DNA from: Clostridia bacterium
GTDB taxonomy: Bacteria; Bacillota; Clostridia; Oscillospirales; Acutalibacteraceae
Length of the DNA: 43,501 bases
NCBI GenBank assembly: GCA_017415515.1
Contig: JAFQGI010000037.1
Span: 1-43,501, forward strand
Reading direction: 5' to 3'
The position numbers and the translations under genes were made by a program. Within the stretch, counting starts at the first letter, position 1, and every line of letters begins with the position of its first letter. The notes beneath the pieces are model-generated. The model saw only the letters and a list, made by a program, of their open reading frames with translations. It did not search any database and was not told where the DNA came from. Below are positions 33,137 through 40,503 of the stretch, piece after piece.

Positions 33137-34216
33137 TCAACCGAGGAGCTCTGCCAACGTCCGTCCCAAAATCTGGGCGGAATACACCGCCTCCTCCACC
33201 GTGTTGCCCTCGGCGCCCACCTCCACCAGCACCCAGCCGGGGGACAGGTGCTGATTGTAGCGGCTGGCGGTGAGGTTTAACGGACGCATCAGATCGGGGC
33301 TCACCGCATCCAGCGCCGCCTGCCAGTGAGAGGACAGGGTGAGATTTTGCTCCCAATGGGGATGGGGGAGGTCGTCGGTGGACACCACCCCGGTGATGAG
33401 CATCATCTGCGCCGCCTTTTTGCCCTCCACCACGGCGGTGGGGCGCACCAGCGCACCCCCGTCCTCGATGGAGTCCCGATGGAGATCCAGCACGATTTGG
33501 ATGGTGGGATATTCTTTCAGATATTTCTCCGCCACCTCTGCCGAACGGTTGTAGGCTCCCGTATAGACGGGGTTGTCGTGGATGGTGGTGTCGTGGATGG
33601 CGGTGATGCCGTAGGCGGCCAGGGTCAGCCGCAACGCCTCCCCCACGGCGCAGACGTTGCGGGTGTGGTCGTCGGTGCGGTGGCGGTCGGCGGCGTTGTA
33701 ATAGTCCGCCTCATAGGTCATATAGCCCTCGGTGGTGTGGGTGTGGAGGATCAGCACCTGGGGCTCTGCGGTTTCGGCCCATTTCACCGCCAAGGACTTG
33801 GACAGCGCCGCCGCAATATCCACGGTGGTGCCGCTTCGGTTTTTGATGGCGATGCCCGCCTCCCGATCCCCGGTGTGTATCGTCTTTTCTATGATTTTGC
33901 CGCCGTCCCCCTTGTTTTCGGGTGCCTCCGTCATGGTGATGGGCGGCAACTCCACCAAGGGCGCCGCCGCAGGCAGGTCGGGGGCGGTGGTGTCACCGCC
34001 CCCCTCAAAGGGGGTGGGACGGGGCTTGGTGTCGGCGGTCATGTCCGCCAGCTTTTCGTCCAGCAGGGTCACGGCGTGGGCGGGCTGGCGCAGTCCCACC
34101 GCCGCCAACGCCAGCCGTTGCCCCAGCCCGTTTCTGCCCAGCAGCGTCACCGCCACCGGCAGGCATAACAGGGCGGCACACCGCCGCCCCCATACTTTCA
34201 CAAAGTTACGTTTCAT
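33137..34216 (-). CDS. spoIIP: Stage II sporulation protein P (SpoIIP) amidase/endopeptidase
   Basis: A 359-residue SpoIIP-family cell-wall hydrolase, which trims septal peptidoglycan during engulfment together with SpoIID and SpoIIM. An N-terminal membrane anchor (ALLCLPVAVTLLG) is followed by a Pro-rich linker. The catalytic domain shows VLILHTHTTEGYM, VLDLHRDSI and SRYNQHLSPGWVLVEVGAEGNT, which contain the metal-binding His and Glu residues. I start at MKRN (34216), preceded by GGGTGAT, rather than at the ATG four codons upstream that lacks a site. It marks the organism as a likely spore-former. Confidence 0.93.
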   Translation of the reverse strand: MKRNFVKVWGRRCAALLCLPVAVTLLGRNGLGQRLALAAVGLRQPAHAVTLLDEKLADMTADTKPRPTPFEGGGDTTAPDLPAAAPLVELPPITMTEAPENKGDGGKIIEKTIHTGDREAGIAIKNRSGTTVDIAAALSKSLAVKWAETAEPQVLILHTHTTEGYMTYEADYYNAADRHRTDDHTRNVCAVGEALRLTLAAYGITAIHDTTIHDNPVYTGAYNRSAEVAEKYLKEYPTIQIVLDLHRDSIEDGGALVRPTAVVEGKKAAQMMLITGVVSTDDLPHPHWEQNLTLSSHWQAALDAVSPDLMRPLNLTASRYNQHLSPGWVLVEVGAEGNTVEEAVYSAQILGRTLAELLG

Positions 34217-34300
34217 ACTATCACCCATAAACTGTATGCGGAGAAATGAGACATTAGAAATGAGGTCTGAGGAATGAGGAATGAGGAATGAGGAATGTTA

Positions 34301-34329
34301 TTGCTAATTGCACCATCCTGTGCTATACT
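34301..34329 (+). promoter_or_regulatory. Promoter of the barnase-barstar pair
   Basis: TTGCTA (34301-34306), 17 bases, TATACT (34324-34329). It lies directly after an AATGAGGAATGAG heptamer array. Confidence 0.7.
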
Positions 34330-34358
34330 GAATCTGCATTCCATATTCGGAGGATATT

Positions 34359-35171
34359 ATGAAAAAACGACTGTTATCCTTATGTTTAATACTGGCCTTG
34401 TGCCTGTCTTTGGCGGCCTGCGGCAACGACACTGCTAAGGACACCGCCCCTCCCGCCACCACGACCACCCAAACGCCCACCACCACGGCGCCCACCGTCT
34501 CGGCGGCGGACAAACAGTTGGTGGATCGCGCTTTCGGGTTGGCACGGGGCGACAAGATCGAAGGTGTCACCCTGACGGGTGTGGTCACAGACAGCCAAGG
34601 CTATGCCGCCGGCTACGGCAACGCCACCTTTGACCTGCAGGTGCAGGGCACGAGCGGTGCCAAGACCATCTATTGCTATCGTGTCAAGCCTGCGGATGCC
34701 TCCTGTCCCGAGGTGGCGGTGGGGGATCGGCTCTCCCTCAGCGGCACCATTCAGAATTATAAAGGCACCATCGAGTTTTATCCCGCCACCTACACCCATT
34801 TGGGTGGCGGCGGCACCACCGCCACCACCACCCGCCCCACGAATAGCGGCTCTGCCACCATTGATGAGGACGGCATCTACGACAGCAAGGAGGATGTGGC
34901 GCTGTATATCCACATCTACGGCAAGCTGCCCAAGAACTACGTGACCAAGAGCCAGTACAATAAGAATGACCGCTACCAATGCGTCGGCGGTGACCGCTTC
35001 TACAACAAAGAGGGGCGTCTGCCCGGCGGCGAGACCTATTACGAGTGCGACATCGACACCTACGGCATCACCTCCCGCGGTGCCAAGCGATTGGTGTGGA
35101 CCAAAAGCGGCATCGTCTATTACACCGGCGACCACTACGAAACCTTTACGAAGCTGTATGGAGAGCGATAA
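34359..35171 (+). CDS. Lipoprotein with OB-fold-like domain and barnase-family ribonuclease domain
   Basis: A 270-residue secreted lipoprotein. The signal peptide ends in the lipobox LSLAAC with Cys21. A Thr/Pro-rich linker (22-48) leads to an OB-fold-like domain (about 66-147) and a Gly/Thr linker (148-165). Residues 170-270 are a barnase-type RNase. Barnase residues are conserved: Lys197 in NYVTKS, the catalytic base Glu229 in YECDID, Arg240 and Arg244 in SRGAKR, and the catalytic acid His259 in GDHYETF. It should act on RNA outside the membrane. GGAGGA precedes the ATG. The barstar gene follows after one base. Confidence 0.9.
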   Translation: MKKRLLSLCLILALCLSLAACGNDTAKDTAPPATTTTQTPTTTAPTVSAADKQLVDRAFGLARGDKIEGVTLTGVVTDSQGYAAGYGNATFDLQVQGTSGAKTIYCYRVKPADASCPEVAVGDRLSLSGTIQNYKGTIEFYPATYTHLGGGGTTATTTRPTNSGSATIDEDGIYDSKEDVALYIHIYGKLPKNYVTKSQYNKNDRYQCVGGDRFYNKEGRLPGGETYYECDIDTYGITSRGAKRLVWTKSGIVYYTGDHYETFTKLYGER

Positions 35172-35172
35172 T

Positions 35173-35427
35173 ATGAAAAACGTGACCATTGACTGCGGCG
35201 GCATCACCACCAAGCAGGAGCTGCACGCGCATATTGCGGAGATGCTTCGTTTTCCCGATTGGTACGGGCACAATCTGGATGCCCTGATGGACTGTCTTAC
35301 GGATTTGGAGGATACCACCGTCACCTTGACGGGGCGGGAGAGCGTTGGCTTTGACGCCGCCGGCTTTTGGGAGACCTTTCGGGATGCCGAACAGGAAAAT
35401 CCCCGCCTCACGGTGATCTGGCAATAA
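35173..35427 (+). CDS. Barstar-family ribonuclease inhibitor
   Basis: An 84-residue barstar-like protein. The inhibitor signature is FPDWYGHNLDALMDCLTDL, in which Asp36 and Asp40 correspond to barstar Asp35 and Asp39, the residues that plug the barnase active site. Barstar Trp38 is Met here. It has no signal peptide, so it should stay in the cytoplasm and protect the producer from unsecreted enzyme. GGAGAG lies eight bases before the ATG. It begins one base after the stop of the ribonuclease gene and ends at a bidirectional terminator. Confidence 0.9.
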   Translation: MKNVTIDCGGITTKQELHAHIAEMLRFPDWYGHNLDALMDCLTDLEDTTVTLTGRESVGFDAAGFWETFRDAEQENPRLTVIWQ

Positions 35428-35463
35428 AAAAAGGCTGTGTGCAACGAGCACACAGCCTTTTCT
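35428..35463. terminator. Bidirectional terminator after barstar
   Basis: Perfect 12-bp arms AAGGCTGTGTGC (35431-35442) and GCACACAGCCTT (35448-35459) with A and T tracts. It serves barstar and the convergent surface-protein gene. Confidence 0.9.
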
Positions 35464-35469
35464 ATTGCA

Positions 35470-37599
35470 TTATTTTTGCACTTTCTTGGTGATGAAATAG
35501 ATGGCCACGCCGCCGCCGATCAGCAGCAGCAGGGCGATGATGGGAAGCACCACAAACAGCACCTTAATATCCGCGGGGGATTTCTTGCCGGACGCAGATT
35601 TGGTGGCTTCATACATCACGGTGTAGTCGGAAAAATGCCGGGTGAGGAAGGTGAGTTCGCCGTCACCGACGGTGGTTTTCATCTTTTCCAGCTTGCCGTC
35701 AGGGGAGAGGTAATAGACGGTGTAATTCTCCGCTTTTTTCCCTTTTTCGGGGGTGAAGGGCACCGTCACGGCGGCCATGCCGCCCAAATCGTGGATTTCC
35801 TCGCCGCCGTTGAGCGACAGACGGATCACCGCCGCCACGTTTTTGTTTTGCAGGGTGTTTTGTTGCTTCACAGTCAAATCGGTGACGCGATATGGCTCTG
35901 CCGTCAGCTCCACCGTGTCCCCTTGTGCCGCCTCGGCGGCGGTGGCGAGGACGGAGGCGTCCAGCGTCACGGTGGCGTGGGGCAGGATCACCTGCACGGT
36001 TTTGTCGCTTTGTGCCGCCTCGGTGAGCAGTTGGGTGGGCAGCGCCACGGTGGTGATGCCCGCATCCTCCACCGCCACGGTGAGGGTTTTGTTGCTGTCG
36101 GGATTCAGCAGATGAGCCACGTCCTCGTATTTCACCTGTGCCTTGCCGTTTTCCTTATGAACGGGCACCTTATGAGAGGGCTGTTTGCCGGTGGTGCCGG
36201 TGGTCTGGGAGGGGGTGGTTTCCGAGGGCTCGGTGGCGGAGGGGGTTTCGGTGGGATCGGTGGGCTCGTCCCCGGAGGGGGGCGCCGGATCGGTGGGGTC
36301 GTTGGCGCCGCTGCGCAACACCTGAATGGTGCAATCACCGGGGTCGAAAGCCCCCTCTAAAATATAGGTCTTGCCGGCGGTGAGGGGAGCGGTGAGAGAA
36401 CCGATATTATCCACATAGGTGGCATAACCGGTGCCTTTGAGGATGGCGGTGCCGCCTGCACCCGCCATATAGAAGCGGTAGCTGCCGCTTTCGGCGGGGG
36501 TGAAGGAACATTCCACACCCAGCGATCCGCCAAAGGTCAGCTTGGTGGTCTTGTTCAGTTCCAGCTTGGGACGGTCCTTGACGGTGATGGTTTTAGACAC
36601 CGCTTGTCCGTTCACCGTGGCGGTGACGGTGACGGTGCCGGCTTTCAGCAGCTCCAGCTCGCGGGTCTGCTTGCTGTCCTCGGTGATAAACCGTGCCACC
36701 GAGGGGTCGCTCACCGTCCACGCGGTGGTGAAGGCCTCGAAATACAGCGGCTTGGTGTAGGGGAACAGTTGCATGTGTCCTCCTACGTAGCCGTACAGGT
36801 CGGTTGTCGTGTGGTCATAGGCGGAGCGCAACTCGGCAGAGGTCATCGCCCCCACCTTTTCCAGATGATAGGTGTCGGTGAACCCCTCTTTATCGGGGGA
36901 ACCCTCCCACATACTGAACGTGATGATGTAGGTCTCGCCTGCTGTCATATCCGCCATATAGCCGTGCATAACGCCAAAGGGGTTGGCGATCATCAGCTGA
37001 TTATCCGGCATATCCAGACTTTCCACGCCGTGCCGCAGCCGCACGTCGATTACGGTGTTGCCTCCGTACAGCACGTACCGTCCCGATTCGGCGGGGGTGA
37101 ATTTGTATTTGAATTCCTCGCCCGGTTTGACGGTGATCTTCAACTCGCCGCTGTTGGGGAAGGGGGTGCAGAGATCCACCTCTTTTTTGGGCTCACCGGG
37201 ATGGATGGAGATGGTATCGGTGATGCCGTCGGGCCATTCGGTTTCCCCCTCCCACACATGCATCCGCACAAGGTATCGCGCCCCGCCTTTAAGGCGATAG
37301 CATTCGTCGTTGGGGTTGGCCTTGCCTTGGATTGTGAGGAGCTCGGGAAAGGCGTCTTTATCCGACTCGTCCTCTTGATGAAAATCCACCCGAATCACGG
37401 AGGTGGATTGGCTGATGGTGTGCGGGCCGCTCTCGGAGGGGATATAGAGGAAGAAGCGTTCTTCCCCCGCTTTCATGGTGACCGTCATTTCCGAGCCGTC
37501 CCAGAGTTCGTATTCCGCCGCCACCGAGAGGGGCAACACCCCCAACAGCAACAGCAGGGCAAATGCCACGGATAAGATGCGATTGGTCGTCTTTTTCAT
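35470..37599 (-). CDS. Secreted surface protein with Ig-like region and C-terminal membrane anchor
   Basis: A 709-residue protein with a signal peptide (1-28, ending SVAA). Three related beta blocks carry a PAESGxY motif: IPSESGPH (53-60), FTPAESGRYVLY (167-178) and FTPAESGSYRFY (366-377). A bacterial Ig-like segment lies near 277-341. A Pro/Thr/Glu-rich linker (433-475) precedes a C-terminal module (500-665, ending HFSDYTVMYE) of a kind common in clostridial surface proteins. A hydrophobic helix (about 678-703) and KKVQK anchor it. There is no LPxTG. Ligand unknown. GGAGGAA precedes the ATG. Confidence 0.8.
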   Translation of the reverse strand: MKKTTNRILSVAFALLLLLGVLPLSVAAEYELWDGSEMTVTMKAGEERFFLYIPSESGPHTISQSTSVIRVDFHQEDESDKDAFPELLTIQGKANPNDECYRLKGGARYLVRMHVWEGETEWPDGITDTISIHPGEPKKEVDLCTPFPNSGELKITVKPGEEFKYKFTPAESGRYVLYGGNTVIDVRLRHGVESLDMPDNQLMIANPFGVMHGYMADMTAGETYIITFSMWEGSPDKEGFTDTYHLEKVGAMTSAELRSAYDHTTTDLYGYVGGHMQLFPYTKPLYFEAFTTAWTVSDPSVARFITEDSKQTRELELLKAGTVTVTATVNGQAVSKTITVKDRPKLELNKTTKLTFGGSLGVECSFTPAESGSYRFYMAGAGGTAILKGTGYATYVDNIGSLTAPLTAGKTYILEGAFDPGDCTIQVLRSGANDPTDPAPPSGDEPTDPTETPSATEPSETTPSQTTGTTGKQPSHKVPVHKENGKAQVKYEDVAHLLNPDSNKTLTVAVEDAGITTVALPTQLLTEAAQSDKTVQVILPHATVTLDASVLATAAEAAQGDTVELTAEPYRVTDLTVKQQNTLQNKNVAAVIRLSLNGGEEIHDLGGMAAVTVPFTPEKGKKAENYTVYYLSPDGKLEKMKTTVGDGELTFLTRHFSDYTVMYEATKSASGKKSPADIKVLFVVLPIIALLLLIGGGVAIYFITKKVQK

Positions 37600-37656
37600 A
37601 ACGATTCCTCCGCTTTCTGTATAATTTATCGTGTTTTATACTATCTGTAATCAAAA

Positions 37657-38385
37657 TCACACCATATTGCCGCTGTTTTCCATCAGCACGGCGATGGCGG
37701 CCAGGGGTGCGGTCTCGCACCGCAGGATGCGGGGACCCAGGGTGGCGATGTTTCCACCGGCTTGCAACACGGCCTCTACCTCGGCGGGGTCAAAGCCCCC
37801 CTCGGGACCGACAACCAACGAAACGGCGGTGTCGGCGGGGGTGACGAAGGTGCCGATGGGTTGTCCGCCACCCTCATAGCACAGCAGAGTTTGTTCCGTC
37901 CTGAAACGAACCAGTGCCTCTTTCCACGAAATCGGCAACGAAACCGTGGGGATGATGCCGCGCCCGCTTTGGCCTGCCGCTTCGGCGGCAATCTTCTGCC
38001 AGCGCGCCTGCTTTTTGGCGGCGTCCTTGCCGTCCAGTTTCACGATGCACCGTGCGGTGGCCACCGGCACGATGGCGGTGACCCCCAGCTCTACCGCTTT
38101 TTGGATGATCAGCTCCATTTTATCCCCTTTGGGCAGACCCATATAGAGGGTCACCGCCAGGGAGGGCTCGCTTACGGAGGGGGTGGCGGCATCCACTGCC
38201 AGGGTAACCCGCTCCTTTTCCACCGCGGTGATGGTGCAGGCATAGTCGGTGCCCTTGCCGTCGCAGAGGGTAAGGGCTTCGCCGGCGGTCATGCGCAGAG
38301 CACCGCCGATGTGGCGGGCATCCGCCCCCTCAATGATGGCTTCGCCCCCCACCTCGGGGGTGTAGTCGATAAAAAATCGGGGCAT
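37657..38385 (-). CDS. rsmE: 16S rRNA (uracil-1498-N3)-methyltransferase RsmE
   Basis: RsmE (242 residues) is a SPOUT-class methyltransferase that methylates U1498 of 16S rRNA. The N-terminal PUA-like domain includes DARHIGGALRMTAGEALTL. The SPOUT knot shows MELIIQKAVELGVTAIVPV, AAEAAGQSGRGIIP, LVVGPEGGFDPAEVE and LGPRILRCETAPLAAI, all family hallmarks. AGGAGGTAA precedes the ATG. In Bacillus it follows prmA directly. Here a small zinc-ribbon gene and a 98-residue gene sit between them. Confidence 0.97.
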   Translation of the reverse strand: MPRFFIDYTPEVGGEAIIEGADARHIGGALRMTAGEALTLCDGKGTDYACTITAVEKERVTLAVDAATPSVSEPSLAVTLYMGLPKGDKMELIIQKAVELGVTAIVPVATARCIVKLDGKDAAKKQARWQKIAAEAAGQSGRGIIPTVSLPISWKEALVRFRTEQTLLCYEGGGQPIGTFVTPADTAVSLVVGPEGGFDPAEVEAVLQAGGNIATLGPRILRCETAPLAAIAVLMENSGNMV

Positions 38386-38439
38386 AGGATTACCTCCTGA
38401 TAGGGATTGTTAAAAAGGTAGAAGAATTCGAACTTTTAT

Positions 38440-38784
38440 TTAAAGCCATACCTCTCTAAACGAATCAGAAGGTTCATAGTCGCTGTATCCCGTACCATCA
38501 CAAACGGGGCAAGTTTTTTTCTCATAATATCCACTTCCATTGCAAACAGAACAGCTAGGATCATCTTTGTTCAGAGCAATGATAATAAGTACAGCAAAGA
38601 TGATAATAAATGCAATTATCATAATCTTGCTTATTTTAGTCCAAGTGTTTTCTAAGGAATCTGGATTCTTCTCTGCCTGTTTTTTGTTATTTCTATACTC
38701 TTTTGTATTAAAACCGCAATTTGGACATTTGCTTGCAAAGTCGCTGATTTCTTTTCCACATTCAGAGCATTTAATTAAAGACAT
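38440..38784 (-). CDS. Small zinc-ribbon membrane protein
   Basis: A 114-residue protein with an N-terminal zinc ribbon (C6xxC9, C20xxC23 in KCSECG...KCPNCG), a charged linker, one membrane helix (about 53-71) and a second Cys pair set, CSVCNGSGYY and CPVCDGTGY (78-100), like the CxxCxGxG repeats of DnaJ. Function unknown. The gene is clearly more AT-rich than its neighbours and uses A/T-ending codons, suggesting recent acquisition. GGAGGCG precedes the ATG. It lies between rsmE and a family A repeat. Confidence 0.75.
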   Translation of the reverse strand: MSLIKCSECGKEISDFASKCPNCGFNTKEYRNNKKQAEKNPDSLENTWTKISKIMIIAFIIIFAVLIIIALNKDDPSCSVCNGSGYYEKKTCPVCDGTGYSDYEPSDSFREVWL

Positions 38785-38828
38785 AAATTCGCCTCCAGTT
38801 ATACTGTTAATAGCCGCCGTAGGCGGCG

Positions 38829-38944
38829 TGCCTCCCTTGTGTAAAGGGAGGTGTCATTTGCTTAGCAAATGACGGAGGGATTGTTATTGAAACACCTCAT
38901 CCGACCTCGCTCATGCTCGGCCACCTTCCCCTCAAGGGGAAGGC
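38829..38944. repeat. Family A repeat A8
   Basis: GCCTCCCTTGTGTAAAGGGA on the left, hairpin CATTTGCTTAGCAAATG, then CACCTCATCCGACCTCGC and CCTTCCCCTCAAGGGGAAGG on the right. The right end supplies the stop codon of the next gene. Confidence 0.75.
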
Positions 38945-39228
38945 TTTTTATATTTCACCACATACGGGATGTGGTGAGGCAATCCCACCTCTTGCTCGGC
39001 GTATTTGGAATCGTCCAACATCAATCCTTGTCGTGGGGCGCGTTGTAAGACCAGGTAATGTAATTCGTGCCATTTGTAGAGATCCCAGTCTGCATAGACG
39101 GGCACATCTTGGGTTGCACAGGCTTGTCGCATCGTTTCTTCGGTGGTGATTTCCGTGCCGTTGGGTAAGGTGTGTAAATATTGTAATGTGAGGTTGGACA
39201 ACGTATACATCTGTTCGGTTATTAACAT
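38932..39228 (-). CDS. Unknown 98-residue protein coupled to prmA
   Basis: A 98-residue protein starting MLITEQMYTLSNLTLQYLHT. I do not recognise it. It is hydrophilic and has no signal or membrane segment, and contains aromatic residues in the middle (ADWDLYKWHELHYLVLQR). The ATG is one base after the prmA stop codon, so translation is probably coupled. The last codons (KPSP) and the TGA stop lie inside the family A repeat, so the natural C-terminus may have been cut or replaced. Real expression is likely but not proven. Confidence 0.6.
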   Translation of the reverse strand: MLITEQMYTLSNLTLQYLHTLPNGTEITTEETMRQACATQDVPVYADWDLYKWHELHYLVLQRAPRQGLMLDDSKYAEQEVGLPHHIPYVVKYKKPSP

Positions 39229-39229
39229 C

Positions 39230-40153
39230 TTACGCCTTTTTGCACACCATACACAGCCAGCCGCCGTGTTCGTGGCGTTCCACCACGGCAAAGCCGCAGT
39301 TGTCCAGCGCCGCCAGCACGTCCTGCTCGCGGGTGTCGATGATACCCGACACAATGTACACGCCGTCCTCCGCCAGCAGGGCGGGGATGGCGGGGGAGAG
39401 CATAATGATGGCGTCCGCCACGATGTTAGCGGCGATGACGGGGAATGTGCCGTCCACGTCGCGGGCAAGGTCGCCCAGTCGAATTTCGTACTTGGGGGCG
39501 GTGAGACCGTTGAGCTCACCGTTCTCGATGGCGGTCTTGACCGCCAGAGCGTCGATGTCGATACCCAGAGCACGACCCGCACCCAGCAGGCAGGCGGCGA
39601 TGGAGAGAATGCCGCTGCCGCAGCCCACGTCCAGAAAATCCACGCCGTCGGTGACGTATTTTTCCAGCGTTTCCAGCACCAATCGGGTGGTGTCGTGGCC
39701 GCCGGTGCCAAAGGCCATGCCGGGGTCAATGGACAGCACGGCGCGGTTATCGGGATTTTCCGCTGTCTCCCAAGAGGGACAAATGAGAATTTTCTCGCCC
39801 ACGGGGAGCGGTTTGAAATACTTCTTCCAGTTGTTGGCCCAGTCCTCCTCGCGGACGTTGTTGGCGTCCACCGCGTGGTCGATGCCCACGGCGGTGTACC
39901 GCTCCCGCAGAAAGGCGATGGCCTCGGCGGGGTTCTCCTCGGGGGAGATGTAGAGGTGGATGAGGGCGGTGTCCCGCTCCTTAGCCAGCAGATCCTCGTC
40001 GATGAGGTCGATGCGGGCGATCTCCCGCGCACCTTGTTCCAAATCGCTGTAATCCTCGATGTAGATGCCGTAGGGCACCACCATATTGGCGATGGCGGCG
40101 GCCTCGTCCACGGCGGCGGCAGGGATGCGAATGCATACTTCGGTCCAATCCAT
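39230..40153 (-). CDS. prmA: Ribosomal protein L11 methyltransferase PrmA
   Basis: PrmA (307 residues) trimethylates lysines of ribosomal protein L11 with S-adenosylmethionine. The N-terminal substrate domain begins MDWTEVCIRIPAAAVDEAAA. The linker has WANNWKKYFKPLPVGEKI, the active site DPGMAFGTGGHDTT, the SAM motif FLDVGCGSGILSIAA and the loop VIAANIVADAII (usual NI.A). The ATG has AAGGAGG upstream. In Bacillus prmA follows dnaJ and precedes rsmE; here it faces away from lepA with no dnaKJ in between. Confidence 0.97.
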   Translation of the reverse strand: MDWTEVCIRIPAAAVDEAAAIANMVVPYGIYIEDYSDLEQGAREIARIDLIDEDLLAKERDTALIHLYISPEENPAEAIAFLRERYTAVGIDHAVDANNVREEDWANNWKKYFKPLPVGEKILICPSWETAENPDNRAVLSIDPGMAFGTGGHDTTRLVLETLEKYVTDGVDFLDVGCGSGILSIAACLLGAGRALGIDIDALAVKTAIENGELNGLTAPKYEIRLGDLARDVDGTFPVIAANIVADAIIMLSPAIPALLAEDGVYIVSGIIDTREQDVLAALDNCGFAVVERHEHGGWLCMVCKKA

Positions 40154-40187
40154 GATGTGTTCCTCCTTGTGATTGGCGGATAAGACG

Positions 40188-40326
40188 AAGGCCCCCTTGC
40201 CTAAAGGGGGCTGTCAGCCGATAGGCTGACTGGGGGATTCCAAACCGCACAGCGGTTTGCCGTGCTCCGCACGGTATCCCTCCGTCACGGCTGACGCCGT
40301 GACACCTCCCGTTAGGCAAGGGAGGC
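40188..40326. repeat. Family A repeat A9
   Basis: AAGGCCCCCTTGCCTAAAGG on the left, hairpin GTCAGCCGATAGGCTGAC, then ACCGCACAGCGGT, CGTGCTCCGCACG and CACGGCTGACGCCGTG, closing with CTCCCGTTAGGCAAGGGAGG. It fills most of the 350-bp gap between divergent prmA and lepA. Confidence 0.8.
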
Positions 40327-40390
40327 GTTGCTTTACTCCACCTTGTTTTTCTATTCTATCATCATTTCTGTCACTTTTCAACGGTTTTAC

Positions 40391-40419
40391 TTGTCAAAGG
40401 GGAAGAAAAATGCTATAAT
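40391..40419 (+). promoter_or_regulatory. Promoter of lepA
   Basis: TTGTCA (40391-40396), 17 bases, TATAAT (40414-40419), with TGC before the -10 (extended -10). A heptamer repeat of the ATTCCTCATTTCTC type lies in the leader. Confidence 0.8.
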
Positions 40420-40503
40420 GACTTAATTTATAGTGAGAAGGTGGGTTTCATTCCTCATTTCTCATTTCTCATTGCTAATTTTCATTGAAAGAGGTGCCAA
40501 CCG

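Noticed and set aside
33326-34168. Plus-strand frame opposite spoIIP
   Set aside because: Antisense shadow with Gly/His-rich low-complexity product.
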